A stretch of DNA of 56,107 bases from the NCBI GenBank assembly GCA_964405975.1, contig CAYOPW010000007.1, forward strand, positions 1 to 56,107, given 5' to 3'. Shown piece by piece: positions 43,474 through 52,804 of the stretch. Position numbers and translations under genes: made by a program. The stretch's first letter is position 1, and the number at the start of each line of letters is the position of its first letter. This stretch comes from Hyphomicrobium_A sp964405975 (GTDB lineage Bacteria > Pseudomonadota > Alphaproteobacteria > Rhizobiales > Hyphomicrobiaceae). The notes beneath the pieces are model-generated. The model did not search any database and had not been told where the DNA came from. It was given only the letters and a program-made list of their open reading frames with translations.

Positions 43474-46101
43474 TCATTCCATCGTTTTGCGTAGGACCAG
43501 TGGAGGCTCGAAATCCGCCGGTTCGTGGACGAAAATTGGACCATCCACAGTCGCATCAGATGGTTGTGCTCCGCTTGAAGCTTGAGTGGGAGCGGGCAGA
43601 GTGAGCTCCAACTGCGGTTGTTCGCGTGCCACTTGGCCGCGCGCGCGAATTTCTCCAGCCAAGCTCGCTAAGGCGTCGGGCAGAGAAGCCTGGCTGATCG
43701 GAACATGAAACGTCGCCGTCTCACGGCGCAGCTCGACGCCGATCGTAGGGGCAGCCTTGTCGGGCTCGGCAGGTTGCTGCTGCAAAGTCTCCAACGTTGT
43801 CGTTGTGCCGTTGGAGAGACTTTCTTTCACGTGGCCATTGGCAGAAGAGCGCGGCGCTGGAAATGGCACAATGATGTCGGTTGCGTGCCGCTCGTCTCGA
43901 CGCGCGGTTTCGGCTGTCTCGGCGGGCAATGCATTGCTGTTTGCCGCCGGCTCGATCTCGTCGTCAGGTTCGCTATAGGCTTCTTCGTCGAGGTTGCGAT
44001 AGGTCGCAAGCTCGGCTTCGGCCTGCGTGGCATACGATCCGAAGCGCTCTTGCAAAGCCGGATCGACAGGCCTGCGAGGACGATCATCAGAACCGCTTTC
44101 CTGGTCCTCCGGCCAGTCGAATTCGAACTTGCCGTTTGTTTCTTCGTGCTCCATGTGGAGTTCCGCGCCATTCATGGCTTCGCGCAAAAGCGTTGCTTCC
44201 GGGACGGGCTCAAGGTCGAGCCCGGTTCGTTCGATGCCGTCTGCTGGCATTGAATCTTCGCGTGTGGCTTCGGCCGTTTCCGTTTTCTGCGTCGTAGGCT
44301 GGATGTGGCGCTGTTCCGCTTCGATGCGGCTGGCGGCACCCATCACTGCGCCGAGGATCAATTCCGGCCACGCCCCGCTCTTAAATGCGTAGATGCGAAA
44401 TGCCGGTGTTTCATCTTCATTATTGCCGGATAGAAACAGGCTCTTCAGTCCGCGCCAGGCCCTGGGGAATGGAGCCAATCGTTGGCCGCGATAGCATTCA
44501 ATAAACTTACTGCCCTGGCGGCGAAGCTTGCGTTGTGCAACGAGTGATGGAGCAAGCTTCCAAGGCCGGGTGAGTACACCTTGACCTTCGAGTGCGTAGC
44601 ACAGGTTGGCGAGCGTCTGAGCGTCCAGCCGCAACTGCTCCCGTTCGGGATGATCGCGTGGTGCGTTCAACGGCACGGCAACATAGTAGGTCCCGCCCGA
44701 CTCGAAGATGACCTCGCGGAACACGTCGAACGTGCGCCGAAGTTCGTGATTGTGGATTTCATTGAAGCGCGAAAGAATTGGAAACACAGGGCCACGCTCT
44801 GCTTCAATCATGCTTTGGCGCGTTGCGACGAAACGGTTCATCGGCCGGCCGATGGATACGAGAAGCAGGCAAAGGTCGACAAAGAAAGCGATGCCTAACG
44901 GGATGTAGTCGCGCTGCGACAGACCGACCGTTTCGTTGGTCAGGGCGCGCAAGGACGCCGGATTCTCAACCGACTGAACTGCTTTTTGCTGCAACTGGCG
45001 CAGCTCCTCGGCCGAGGGTGGCAGCTCGAATGATAACAGCCCTAAAAGGGTTGCACTCAGACGGCGGAAGGCCTCGATGGTGGCTTCTGAGCCTTCGACG
45101 GCGGCGATCTTTGGCTTCTCCAAGTTGGGCAGTTGGTCGATGGCCCGCACAACTCCGCGCAGCGCATGCTGGAGCTGCGGGTCGGGGCACGAGATCGTGC
45201 GGCCACGGCTATTGGGGACCGTCGTGCGTTCAGCACGGTCGGCGAGATCGGTGCGGATCTGGCGTAATTGGGGATCTGTGCGGAACGCGTTGAAGCCCGT
45301 CACCGTCATGTCGAGCCTACGCCCCAGCGAGCGCATGAACTCGTTGCGGGTGCCCGTCTTGGGATCGACAATTGATGCATCGTCGCTGACGATCTTGGCA
45401 AGTTCGCCGTCAAGGGCTGACATATCGCTCTTCACGACGCCGACACGGCCCTTAACGAAATTGGACGCGTACAAGAACCGTTGGGCGTCATCATCGCGCA
45501 TTTTGCGGCGTGGACCGTCGCCCGGAGAGCTGTTTGGGCACGATGTTCCTTTGGCGCGCTCCAGCTCGGCCTTCTCAGCCGAAATTGTTGACAACTGAAC
45601 AAGCGTGCTCTGGAGCTGCTCTAACCGCGTCGAGGCGGCGTGCAGGGACGATTGTACCTGCCCGACGGCGCTCTCGGCGGAGCGTGCGGCCTCAGAGCGG
45701 CTCTCCAGTACTTTCCAGTAGAAACCGAAGCCGAAACCGATGGAGATGATCGTCAAGAATATATAGCCGCCGACGTAGGCACCCTTGGTGAACCAATCGA
45801 GCGGCGCGAACAACTGGTCCAGCAACCAAACGATCATCGTCATCAACATGGCTACCGAGAAACCAATGATCACTTTATGAGTGATTGGCAGTGAGCCCAT
45901 GTTGGACTGGATGAGCTCGAGCATGCCGACGTAGGTCGCAACCCACGACAGCGATGCCAGGCCGAAGATGAGGACGATCTTTGTCCAATCGCGCCGCGGT
46001 TTCTCGGGCTCGTCCCATTCTTCGGTTCGGTCTAAGGGAACGCTAAGCCCGTCGCTGGGAGACCTTGTGCGCGTCCGCGACGCGCCCGACGTGAACATCA
46101 T
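43474..46101 (-). CDS. Large four-helix membrane protein with coiled coil and long acidic tail
   Basis: An 875-residue protein with no family that I can name. From the ATG at 46101 (AGGT upstream) there are three helices at about 41-60, 76-94 and 110-128, a coiled coil at about 132-183, a periplasmic or cytoplasmic block with helices, a fourth helix at about 400-419 (IAFFVDLCLLLVSIG), a folded domain to about residue 610, and a disordered acidic C-terminus rich in Glu, Ala and Pro. The layout is reminiscent of scaffold or receptor-like proteins. It lies 143-224 bases downstream of the GT51 gene on the same strand. A TTG at 46182 would add 27 residues and is not favoured. Confidence 0.75.
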   Translation of the reverse strand: MMFTSGASRTRTRSPSDGLSVPLDRTEEWDEPEKPRRDWTKIVLIFGLASLSWVATYVGMLELIQSNMGSLPITHKVIIGFSVAMLMTMIVWLLDQLFAPLDWFTKGAYVGGYIFLTIISIGFGFGFYWKVLESRSEAARSAESAVGQVQSSLHAASTRLEQLQSTLVQLSTISAEKAELERAKGTSCPNSSPGDGPRRKMRDDDAQRFLYASNFVKGRVGVVKSDMSALDGELAKIVSDDASIVDPKTGTRNEFMRSLGRRLDMTVTGFNAFRTDPQLRQIRTDLADRAERTTVPNSRGRTISCPDPQLQHALRGVVRAIDQLPNLEKPKIAAVEGSEATIEAFRRLSATLLGLLSFELPPSAEELRQLQQKAVQSVENPASLRALTNETVGLSQRDYIPLGIAFFVDLCLLLVSIGRPMNRFVATRQSMIEAERGPVFPILSRFNEIHNHELRRTFDVFREVIFESGGTYYVAVPLNAPRDHPEREQLRLDAQTLANLCYALEGQGVLTRPWKLAPSLVAQRKLRRQGSKFIECYRGQRLAPFPRAWRGLKSLFLSGNNEDETPAFRIYAFKSGAWPELILGAVMGAASRIEAEQRHIQPTTQKTETAEATREDSMPADGIERTGLDLEPVPEATLLREAMNGAELHMEHEETNGKFEFDWPEDQESGSDDRPRRPVDPALQERFGSYATQAEAELATYRNLDEEAYSEPDDEIEPAANSNALPAETAETARRDERHATDIIVPFPAPRSSANGHVKESLSNGTTTTLETLQQQPAEPDKAAPTIGVELRRETATFHVPISQASLPDALASLAGEIRARGQVAREQPQLELTLPAPTQASSGAQPSDATVDGPIFVHEPADFEPPLVLRKTME

Positions 46102-46325
46102 GGGTGACCTGCTCAACTCTTCGCAGCAAGAGATGACTGGTCGAGCCGGCACATGAGGTGTGCAGGACCGCGCAGCCACCAAATGTGCGAAACGCCTCTT
46201 TCGCCTTCAGTGTCTGCCCATCGGCCCCGGTCGTGTGATCCAGGTTTTTCGTATGTGTGGTTTTTGTCGTGAGTGCGGCGCTTAAGTGACGAAAGGCGGC
46301 AGGAGGCGACTTCTGCTGCGTTGCG

Positions 46326-48812
46326 TTAATTGGAATTGAGATTGCGGTTGAGCTCGTCGGCCGCCGTCATGGAGGGCGCTCGTTGTCGTGACACAGAGGC
46401 AGTCGGCGTACGCCGGCGTCGTCGAGGCGCTAGGTCGGGGCGCGGGTTTGCCTTCGCGTGCTCTTCCAGATCGGTAAGTAAGACTTCAAGCAGGGGCGCG
46501 GCCACTTGCGAGGAATGAAGACGCCGCGCCCACGGCTCACGCACTGATCCCGTGCCTACGACGACCACATACGAATAGGCTGCACCGTTCGTGAATTGCA
46601 GGCCGCCCGCAATCCACGCGTCGACTGTGGCGTTTGGATCTTCGGTCACTTGGGTGCCGGTCTTGGCGAAATGGAGCCGCAGACCCTTGCGCCGCGGTGC
46701 ACACCAGGCGTGCAGGCTCTTCAATGTTCCAACCGCACGTCCGCCGGCCCGATAGCATAGCGGGGCCTGAAGCAGGTCTCTCAGTAAGGCGCGTCCGCCT
46801 CGTTTTATGACCTTGTCGGGGATGATCTCACCCCCACCGGCGCGCGCCGCCTCGGCCGCACTCTCCAAGTTCGTATAGTCGTAGGTCTTGACCAGAGACG
46901 GCAGAGGCACGGGTGAGCTGCCCCGGCCGATCAGGCTTCCTAGCACCGTACCGGCAAGTTGATGCACCCGTCGCGGTGCCGCCGCGACCTGGCCGAGCAC
47001 CACCGCGGTCGACGGGGGTGTCCCTTCTCCAAGCGAGTTCGGCGGCGGCATTGTGAAGCCGAGTTGATCAATGATTTTGCGCACGCTTCTCTGTCCCACG
47101 CGGGCGGTTCGGCGCAGCAATGGATCGTTGAGTGAACACGCGAACGAAACGATAGCCTTGCGTCCATGGCGTTTGGAGCCGCGCCGACACGTTTCAAGGC
47201 CGCTTTCGGGCGCCTGTGCATCGACATAGAGCGACTGAGTCGTATCTCGCCGCGTATTGGCAATGGCAATTGCGGCAATGATTTTTCCGGTGGATGCCAC
47301 CATACGGCTTTCGCGCGAGAGGTCATACAAGCCTGTGGCGGTGTTGCGCGCAAAAGGCGAGCCAAAATAGGCCGCCGTTTCACCGGCCTCGAAGTAGCGC
47401 ACAATCTCGCCTGAGGCATTGGCGGCAGCCACGATCACGCTCGGGCTCTTTCTGTCGTGTGCGACCTTGGCGGGGTCCAGCGTATAGCCGATGTCGATTC
47501 TATCACTCCACTTCGTATCAAGCTTGGCAAGCCGCGCCGCCGTTTTGCTAGCGAATGCCAGATTATCGCCTGCCGCAAACGTCGTCGTTACGCCGCGCAC
47601 GTGGTCGCGCCAGGCAAATCCGTAAGACTGCTTCATTTCTTCGCGAATGCCGTAGCGGGCAGAAGGCATCAACGCATTGGCGCGGATGATCGGATTGGCT
47701 TGGGCGCGTTGTGCAAGCGCCGGTACATGTCGATCAAGAACCTCTTGCAGCTTGGGCCGGATCTTGGGATCGGGCGGGCCGCCAGCCAACTCAATAAGAT
47801 CGAACACGACCTGCCTTTGCAGCGCCTCGTCCGTGATGAGCTTTTGGGCGCAAGTCCGTGCGCGCACTTCCGCCAGATAGCGCCAGCGGTCGAGCCGCAC
47901 CTCGTTTAAACGCTCACTGCCCTCAAGTAGGATAATCGGGCGGTTCACCGCTGAGGCGAGTACGAACTGCTCGGCGATGCTTAAGTCCTTTGCCTCTTTG
48001 CCGAATACGATGCGGCTTGTCACCTCGATGCCGTGCAACGGGGCGCCGCCGGTACGCTGGGCCAGCCACAGGTGGTTCGCGGCCCATTGCTTCAAGGCGG
48101 TCTGATCGCCGCTGCGCGTTAGTTCATAGTAGACGACGGGCGCTAGCCACCATTCACCGAATTTGCGCTTGAGCTTGGCCAGGGCGCCTTCACCCACATG
48201 CGGCGGGGTCTTGTAGATCACGCGGACGAATTGCATCGCAAGCGTTGACCCGCCGACGCCGAAGTTCAGTTTCTTGGTGGCGATCGAACGGCGCAATGCC
48301 GAAACCGGTATCTTGAGCACCCCAAGAAGATCGATCCCAAAGGGGTTTAGAAGGCCGCCGACATTACGATCCTCGTGAAACACGAGGCATTGCCAGTAGT
48401 GCTCGGGGACTTCGCGAACGGGAATCGACTTGTGGTCGGGATTGGCGGTGTAGTCACCAAGTTCGATCGCCTCGCCGGTGTAGTTTACATCACGCAGGCT
48501 ATCGAGGCGGGGATCGAAGGTGCCGACAAAATTGCTTTCCGCATCATATATTGCGGTGGCAAGCCAGCGTTCCGCATCATAGCGCAGTTTTTCGCCCAGG
48601 GTGTAGTGGCCGACAAGTCCGCGTATTGGGGCGACGGCGTAGACAAGGGCGACCGCAAAGAGAATGTAGAAGAGTGCTGCGCTCGTGACATAGCGCAAAG
48701 GCCCCAGCCGGGGATTGAAAGCCACCCAGTCGAGAAGCACTTGAAGGACACGGAACGGCAAGAGCACCAGAAGCTCTAGCGCGCGCGTGAGAACACGAAA
48801 AACAGCTAACAT
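46326..48812 (-). CDS. GT51 penicillin-binding protein, divergent class A type
   Basis: An 828-residue bifunctional peptidoglycan synthase relative. It has an N-terminal amphipathic stretch and a membrane helix (about 42-62). The GT51 domain has the catalytic glutamate in HEDRN (Glu147) but lacks the usual HxGxD, reading FGID instead, and has GGSTLAMQ (about 187). The transpeptidase part keeps STGK (Ser507), SLN (560-562) and KTGT (717-720), with a very loose sequence between them. A basic C-terminal tail (RRRRRTP) is unusual. It differs clearly from the pbpC product. The neighbours are the large coiled-coil membrane protein and the two-ATPase-domain protein. Confidence 0.85.
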   Translation of the reverse strand: MLAVFRVLTRALELLVLLPFRVLQVLLDWVAFNPRLGPLRYVTSAALFYILFAVALVYAVAPIRGLVGHYTLGEKLRYDAERWLATAIYDAESNFVGTFDPRLDSLRDVNYTGEAIELGDYTANPDHKSIPVREVPEHYWQCLVFHEDRNVGGLLNPFGIDLLGVLKIPVSALRRSIATKKLNFGVGGSTLAMQFVRVIYKTPPHVGEGALAKLKRKFGEWWLAPVVYYELTRSGDQTALKQWAANHLWLAQRTGGAPLHGIEVTSRIVFGKEAKDLSIAEQFVLASAVNRPIILLEGSERLNEVRLDRWRYLAEVRARTCAQKLITDEALQRQVVFDLIELAGGPPDPKIRPKLQEVLDRHVPALAQRAQANPIIRANALMPSARYGIREEMKQSYGFAWRDHVRGVTTTFAAGDNLAFASKTAARLAKLDTKWSDRIDIGYTLDPAKVAHDRKSPSVIVAAANASGEIVRYFEAGETAAYFGSPFARNTATGLYDLSRESRMVASTGKIIAAIAIANTRRDTTQSLYVDAQAPESGLETCRRGSKRHGRKAIVSFACSLNDPLLRRTARVGQRSVRKIIDQLGFTMPPPNSLGEGTPPSTAVVLGQVAAAPRRVHQLAGTVLGSLIGRGSSPVPLPSLVKTYDYTNLESAAEAARAGGGEIIPDKVIKRGGRALLRDLLQAPLCYRAGGRAVGTLKSLHAWCAPRRKGLRLHFAKTGTQVTEDPNATVDAWIAGGLQFTNGAAYSYVVVVGTGSVREPWARRLHSSQVAAPLLEVLLTDLEEHAKANPRPDLAPRRRRRTPTASVSRQRAPSMTAADELNRNLNSN

Positions 48813-49405
48813 CTCGGCTGCAAAGCTAGATTATTGGCGCACGCGCGCCCACCTGCCTTGCATCTAGCCAACCATTATGGCGGTTTTGGCCCGTCTAATG
48901 CAGCGCTTCTCAGCAGCGCTGCGCCCGTCTGAATCGTCCGGTTACAGGGTCTGCAACAAAACGAACAAGCCCACGCCAACCGCTGGCCCCAACAAGGTCG
49001 CCAAGACCAACATCATGAACGACTTCCCAACCATAACACTAACACCCCGCACTACTCGCCGCTCGATAAGCTGCCGAGCACCCCCATGCCCAAACGCGCA
49101 GCTGCCACCAGTGACCCCCAACAAAATTCCGATGACCACAGGAATTTACACGAGAAAAAAGCCATTGACACGCTGTCATGCTGTCAAGAAAGCAATCGGG
49201 ATTCGCAGCCGCAAAAGAGCTGGGGAGAAACGCTGCGCGAGTGCAAGTTTTCTGTGCGAAAAAGTTAAACTCAACGAATGCGTTAGGGAATACTCTAACG
49301 TGCGCAGATGGTCCTGCATTGCTGACGATGGCAGAGCAAATGCTTGCAAAAACAACCTGTGAATACGTGGCCTAGCGGCACCACATTCGCTTTGTAAAAC
49401 CGTGA
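48813..49405. other. 593-base region between the ATPase and GT51 genes
   Basis: No convincing gene. It contains a short - strand frame (48942-49139, see separate entry) encoding a hydrophobic helix; an inverted repeat TTGACA-N11-TGTCAA (49165-49187) with a tandem CTGTCATG/CTGTCAAG; and a 20-bp imperfect palindrome, CGTTAG ... CTAACG (49281-49300). These may be operator sites for the GT51 gene, but none matches a regulator that I can name. Confidence 0.5.
48942..49034 (-). CDS. Possible 30-residue membrane peptide
   Basis: An ATG at 49034 opens a frame encoding MVGKS followed by about 22 hydrophobic residues ending in LLQTL; a GTG at 49139 would extend it to 65 residues. The ribosome-binding site is poor in both cases (CGGGGTG before the ATG). 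It may be a small membrane protein or chance. It lies inside the spacer ahead of the GT51 gene. Confidence 0.22.
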   Translation of the reverse strand: MVGKSFMMLVLATLLGPAVGVGLFVLLQTL

Positions 49406-52400
49406 TTATCGCACGTCGAAGAGGCGCAACTGGTTCTCGGCTTGCCCCTTCGTTTCACGCGCCAATTGCTCGATACGATCGAAAGGTACCTGCTCTGCCG
49501 TGATGAGCGAACGTTGTGCCTTCATTGGTCGCACTAGCCCCTCCTGAACAAGGTGGAATTCGCCAACGGTTTGGCCTGGAAGTACAGCGGCGGGCTCCAG
49601 ACCGGACTCGCTCTGGAACGCAGCCTTGAGCTTGCGAAGCGCCGTATCCTCCCTCACGCGGCCGATGAACCAGCTCGTGATCTGGTCACGGCTCTTGTAG
49701 TCGAGATCACCCGGCGATTGCGTGGCGAGCATCATGCCCAGGCCCGCAGAACGGGCCCGCTTGAGCAGGCTCTGCAACGGCTCAGCCGTGGCGGGCTTGG
49801 CATTGGAGGGAATGTAGAGATCGGCCTCGTCGAACATGACGACCGCTTGCAGCTCGTCGTTGGGATTGCGCTGACAGAAACGAAGTGCTTCCGAGAGGAA
49901 CTGCGAGACCCAGAAGAGGATGTTTTCGTTATCGCCCAGGAAGCCCGTGTAGATGATCGAAAGCCGGGTGCGCCCCTCTTTGGAATAGGGTCCCAAGCCC
50001 AAAAGGGATTCCATGCGCAAGGATTCACCGCCCGCCTCAAACAGCGCCGCATTCCGGAAGCGCAGGCTGTCGAGTTGAGCGACGAGATCGCGGCGGATCT
50101 TGCCGGACGGGTCCATGCGTTGCGTAAGATCGGACAACTCGGGGTCTTCGTCCTCCAGCAAATGAATTAGGTCAGTAAGCGTCACCTCACGACTGTAGCG
50201 CGAGCCCAGGATGCGTAAGGCAACCGAGAGCGTGCCCGACTGCTTCTGATGCGTCGCCGAATTCTTCAGGTGCAACATCTCACCAAGCGCAGCGGCGGAG
50301 AGGTTGGCGAGTAGCTGTTGCTCGTGATCGGGCAGCTCGTTGATCCCATTGGGGAGCAAGGTGATGGAGATCGGGCGCCCCGAGGATCGTCCCGGCGTGA
50401 AGACGGCGACATCGATGGCATCGGCAAGCTTTTCGCGTTTGCCGCGCCGTTCGGAGAACTCGTCGTCAATTTCTCGCCAAACGTCGGGATTGGCGTAGCT
50501 GCACAAGTCGCCCTTCCGATCGATGAGCACCGCAGGGATGCCCCGCCGCAGGAGCTGCTCAATGAGACCCAAGGCGAGCGTTGTCTTACCGGAGCCGGAG
50601 CCGCCAAGAACGGCTGCGTGCCGCTTCAGCACGTCCGTGTTGAGCGTGATTGGTCTGGAGGCGGCGCCCAGCTCGCGCCCAGCGAAAATACCGGAGCCGC
50701 TACCACCATTCTCATCGAGGATTACGGACAGCGGAAGTTCGTCATCGTTGGGCAAGGGCGAATTGGCGGCTCCGTTCGCCGAGGAAGCCAAAGGTGCACT
50801 CGCTTCCGGTGCTTCGCTCGCTGCAAGGCCGTTGGCTCCATTTGCCTTGCCGTTGGTGCCATTGGCACGCCCATTCGCGGCCTTCGAAGCCCCCGTAGCG
50901 GTTGGGGGAAGCGTGCGCCCGAGCAGGTCCAGACGCAAGAGCTGGATCATTGACACAAGGTTGGACAAGAGCTTTGCGTTTGCGAACCAGCTGTCGAAGC
51001 CGGGATCACTGCGGTGATGGTTGTGGAACTCGCGCACCATCATCATGCGTTCCCATTCGGGGATAGGCACGAGCACCTGGCGACCGCCTGCATCGCGAAA
51101 CTTTCGGAACGCTTGCGCCGTCTGGTTCTTGCGATTGGGCGGAAAGTCGCTCGCCCTCAGCATGAAGCAACTCTTGCCCGTCATTGCGGGTAATACCTTG
51201 TCGAGCTGCCGTTTGAGGCCGCCTCCCTGAGTTGGCCGGTTACACAAAAACACGCGCGTCTCGGCTGCAAGACCGTTGCGGTGCTGGATGTTAAGATCGA
51301 GTACTGGCAGATCATCGGCCAGCTCAAGGCGTTCAACGTGGAGATCGACGTCGCCTTTCCACTCTTGCTTGGCGAGCGATAGAGCGGCGGCGAGAATGTC
51401 GAGAAGCTCACCGTCGTCGGAGGGCATTTCCGCCTCCGAGCCGCTTTGGAAATGCGCCCACATTTCGCGATAGTCGACGTCGGCTGGCGCATTAGAGGCA
51501 GGCTCAACGGTCATGCCGAGCCCTAAAGCGGCCGCGAGCTTGGATACAAACCCGCTCTTCTCGCCGTCTTTTTCGTCGGATTGGTCAGGATCCGGCGCCG
51601 TTTTGGACTGCAAGCGATTAAGCGCGTGTTCTAATAGACGCCGCGTGGAAAGGCCGGCGAACTCATCGAAGAAATCTGGTCCAAAGTAAGCAGACGGATC
51701 GGGGTAACTCGTGTCGCCTTCGCCTGTTTGCGCAAGGTGCGATAGGCGTTTTGCAATGATGAGGCGGGCCTCCTCCGGTGTGCGGCTTTCCAGCAGCGCA
51801 ACGGGCCCGGCCTTTTCAATGCGATCGACGTAGGATTGCGCCAGCACGCCGCGTACCTGCCCATAAAAGTCTTCCAAGCAGGAGATGATCAGAATGGCAT
51901 TTGTCAGCCGGTTAGCGATTTGGATCAGGTCCCGCACGGCGCGCTGAAAGCGCTCCTCGGCATCGTCGAAGAAGCGTAAGTCTTCCACCTGATCGACGCA
52001 AAATACGAGGGCAGCCCCATTTACTGTCCACATGAGGGCGCCTAGCGCGGCAATGATTTCAAACGCGCGATCCTCACCTGCGTTGCTGTCGAGCGCCGCC
52101 ACGGCCTGATGTGTCAGGTCGGTTAGCGGACGGCCGTGCAGATATTGGCGAATGCGCTGGTCGATACGTGGGTCGCGACGTTCCAGGTAAAGCAGCGCGC
52201 GCACGACATTTATGTCAATTTCCTGTGCTGCATACTTCGGGCTTGAGACGATTTCGTCGGCAAGTTTCAAGACAAGCTTGGCAAGCTTGGCGTCATCAAG
52301 GTTTGCATCACGCAGTGCGGCTACGTCTTTCGATGAGACGGTGGACGCATCCGACAGCAGCTGGCTTGTTAGACGCGCAAGCCCGCTTTCGCCCGAAGCA

Positions 52401-52786
52401 TCCGGGTCGTACGGTTTCTCCAGCGAGTGCACGAGGCGGCGCAGATAGTAATCGGCATAGTTGGCGACATCGGGCGTCATTTGCGCATAACCGAAGTAGG
52501 CCGAGCCACTGCGATGGGCCGCGGTACGCAAGGCGCGGATGAGGTGCGTCTTGCCGGCACCCGACTGGCCATGAAACAGAAGAATGCGGTCCTGCGCGCC
52601 CGAGCCGCGCCCTTGCGTAATGGTCGTAAGCAGTTCGCTGAACTTGGTGCGGGCCTTGGCATGCACCTCGACCACATCAACCGGGTCCGCCCGCCAAATG
52701 TCGTCCTCCCACGTGATCGAGTGTTCGAAGGCTGAAAACAGCCGTTCGGGAGCCAACTTCGCTGGAGCTTCTTGCTGCTCTATCAA
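49406..52786 (-). CDS. Double P-loop ATPase: N-terminal AAA domain plus HerA/FtsK-like domain
   Basis: A 1126-residue soluble ATPase. The first P-loop (GQSGAGKTH, 73-81) with Walker B LVFCVDQVED (about 260-269) forms an AAA/STAND-like module to about residue 395. A middle domain (about 440-620) leads to a repetitive Asn/Gly/Ala linker (632-676). The second module has Walker A GGSGSGKTT (728-736), VLIDRKGDLCSY, Walker B VVMFDEADLYIP (982-993) and ATQSPGDLD, typical of HerA/DUF87 translocases. The only workable start is TTG at 52786, with GAGGA seven bases upstream, 18 bases after the partner gene. HerA ATPases usually move DNA or strip proteins; no NurA-like nuclease is visible here. Confidence 0.85.
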   Translation of the reverse strand: MIEQQEAPAKLAPERLFSAFEHSITWEDDIWRADPVDVVEVHAKARTKFSELLTTITQGRGSGAQDRILLFHGQSGAGKTHLIRALRTAAHRSGSAYFGYAQMTPDVANYADYYLRRLVHSLEKPYDPDASGESGLARLTSQLLSDASTVSSKDVAALRDANLDDAKLAKLVLKLADEIVSSPKYAAQEIDINVVRALLYLERRDPRIDQRIRQYLHGRPLTDLTHQAVAALDSNAGEDRAFEIIAALGALMWTVNGAALVFCVDQVEDLRFFDDAEERFQRAVRDLIQIANRLTNAILIISCLEDFYGQVRGVLAQSYVDRIEKAGPVALLESRTPEEARLIIAKRLSHLAQTGEGDTSYPDPSAYFGPDFFDEFAGLSTRRLLEHALNRLQSKTAPDPDQSDEKDGEKSGFVSKLAAALGLGMTVEPASNAPADVDYREMWAHFQSGSEAEMPSDDGELLDILAAALSLAKQEWKGDVDLHVERLELADDLPVLDLNIQHRNGLAAETRVFLCNRPTQGGGLKRQLDKVLPAMTGKSCFMLRASDFPPNRKNQTAQAFRKFRDAGGRQVLVPIPEWERMMMVREFHNHHRSDPGFDSWFANAKLLSNLVSMIQLLRLDLLGRTLPPTATGASKAANGRANGTNGKANGANGLAASEAPEASAPLASSANGAANSPLPNDDELPLSVILDENGGSGSGIFAGRELGAASRPITLNTDVLKRHAAVLGGSGSGKTTLALGLIEQLLRRGIPAVLIDRKGDLCSYANPDVWREIDDEFSERRGKREKLADAIDVAVFTPGRSSGRPISITLLPNGINELPDHEQQLLANLSAAALGEMLHLKNSATHQKQSGTLSVALRILGSRYSREVTLTDLIHLLEDEDPELSDLTQRMDPSGKIRRDLVAQLDSLRFRNAALFEAGGESLRMESLLGLGPYSKEGRTRLSIIYTGFLGDNENILFWVSQFLSEALRFCQRNPNDELQAVVMFDEADLYIPSNAKPATAEPLQSLLKRARSAGLGMMLATQSPGDLDYKSRDQITSWFIGRVREDTALRKLKAAFQSESGLEPAAVLPGQTVGEFHLVQEGLVRPMKAQRSLITAEQVPFDRIEQLARETKGQAENQLRLFDVR

Positions 52787-52804
52787 TCGACAGTCCTCAA
52801 CGTC

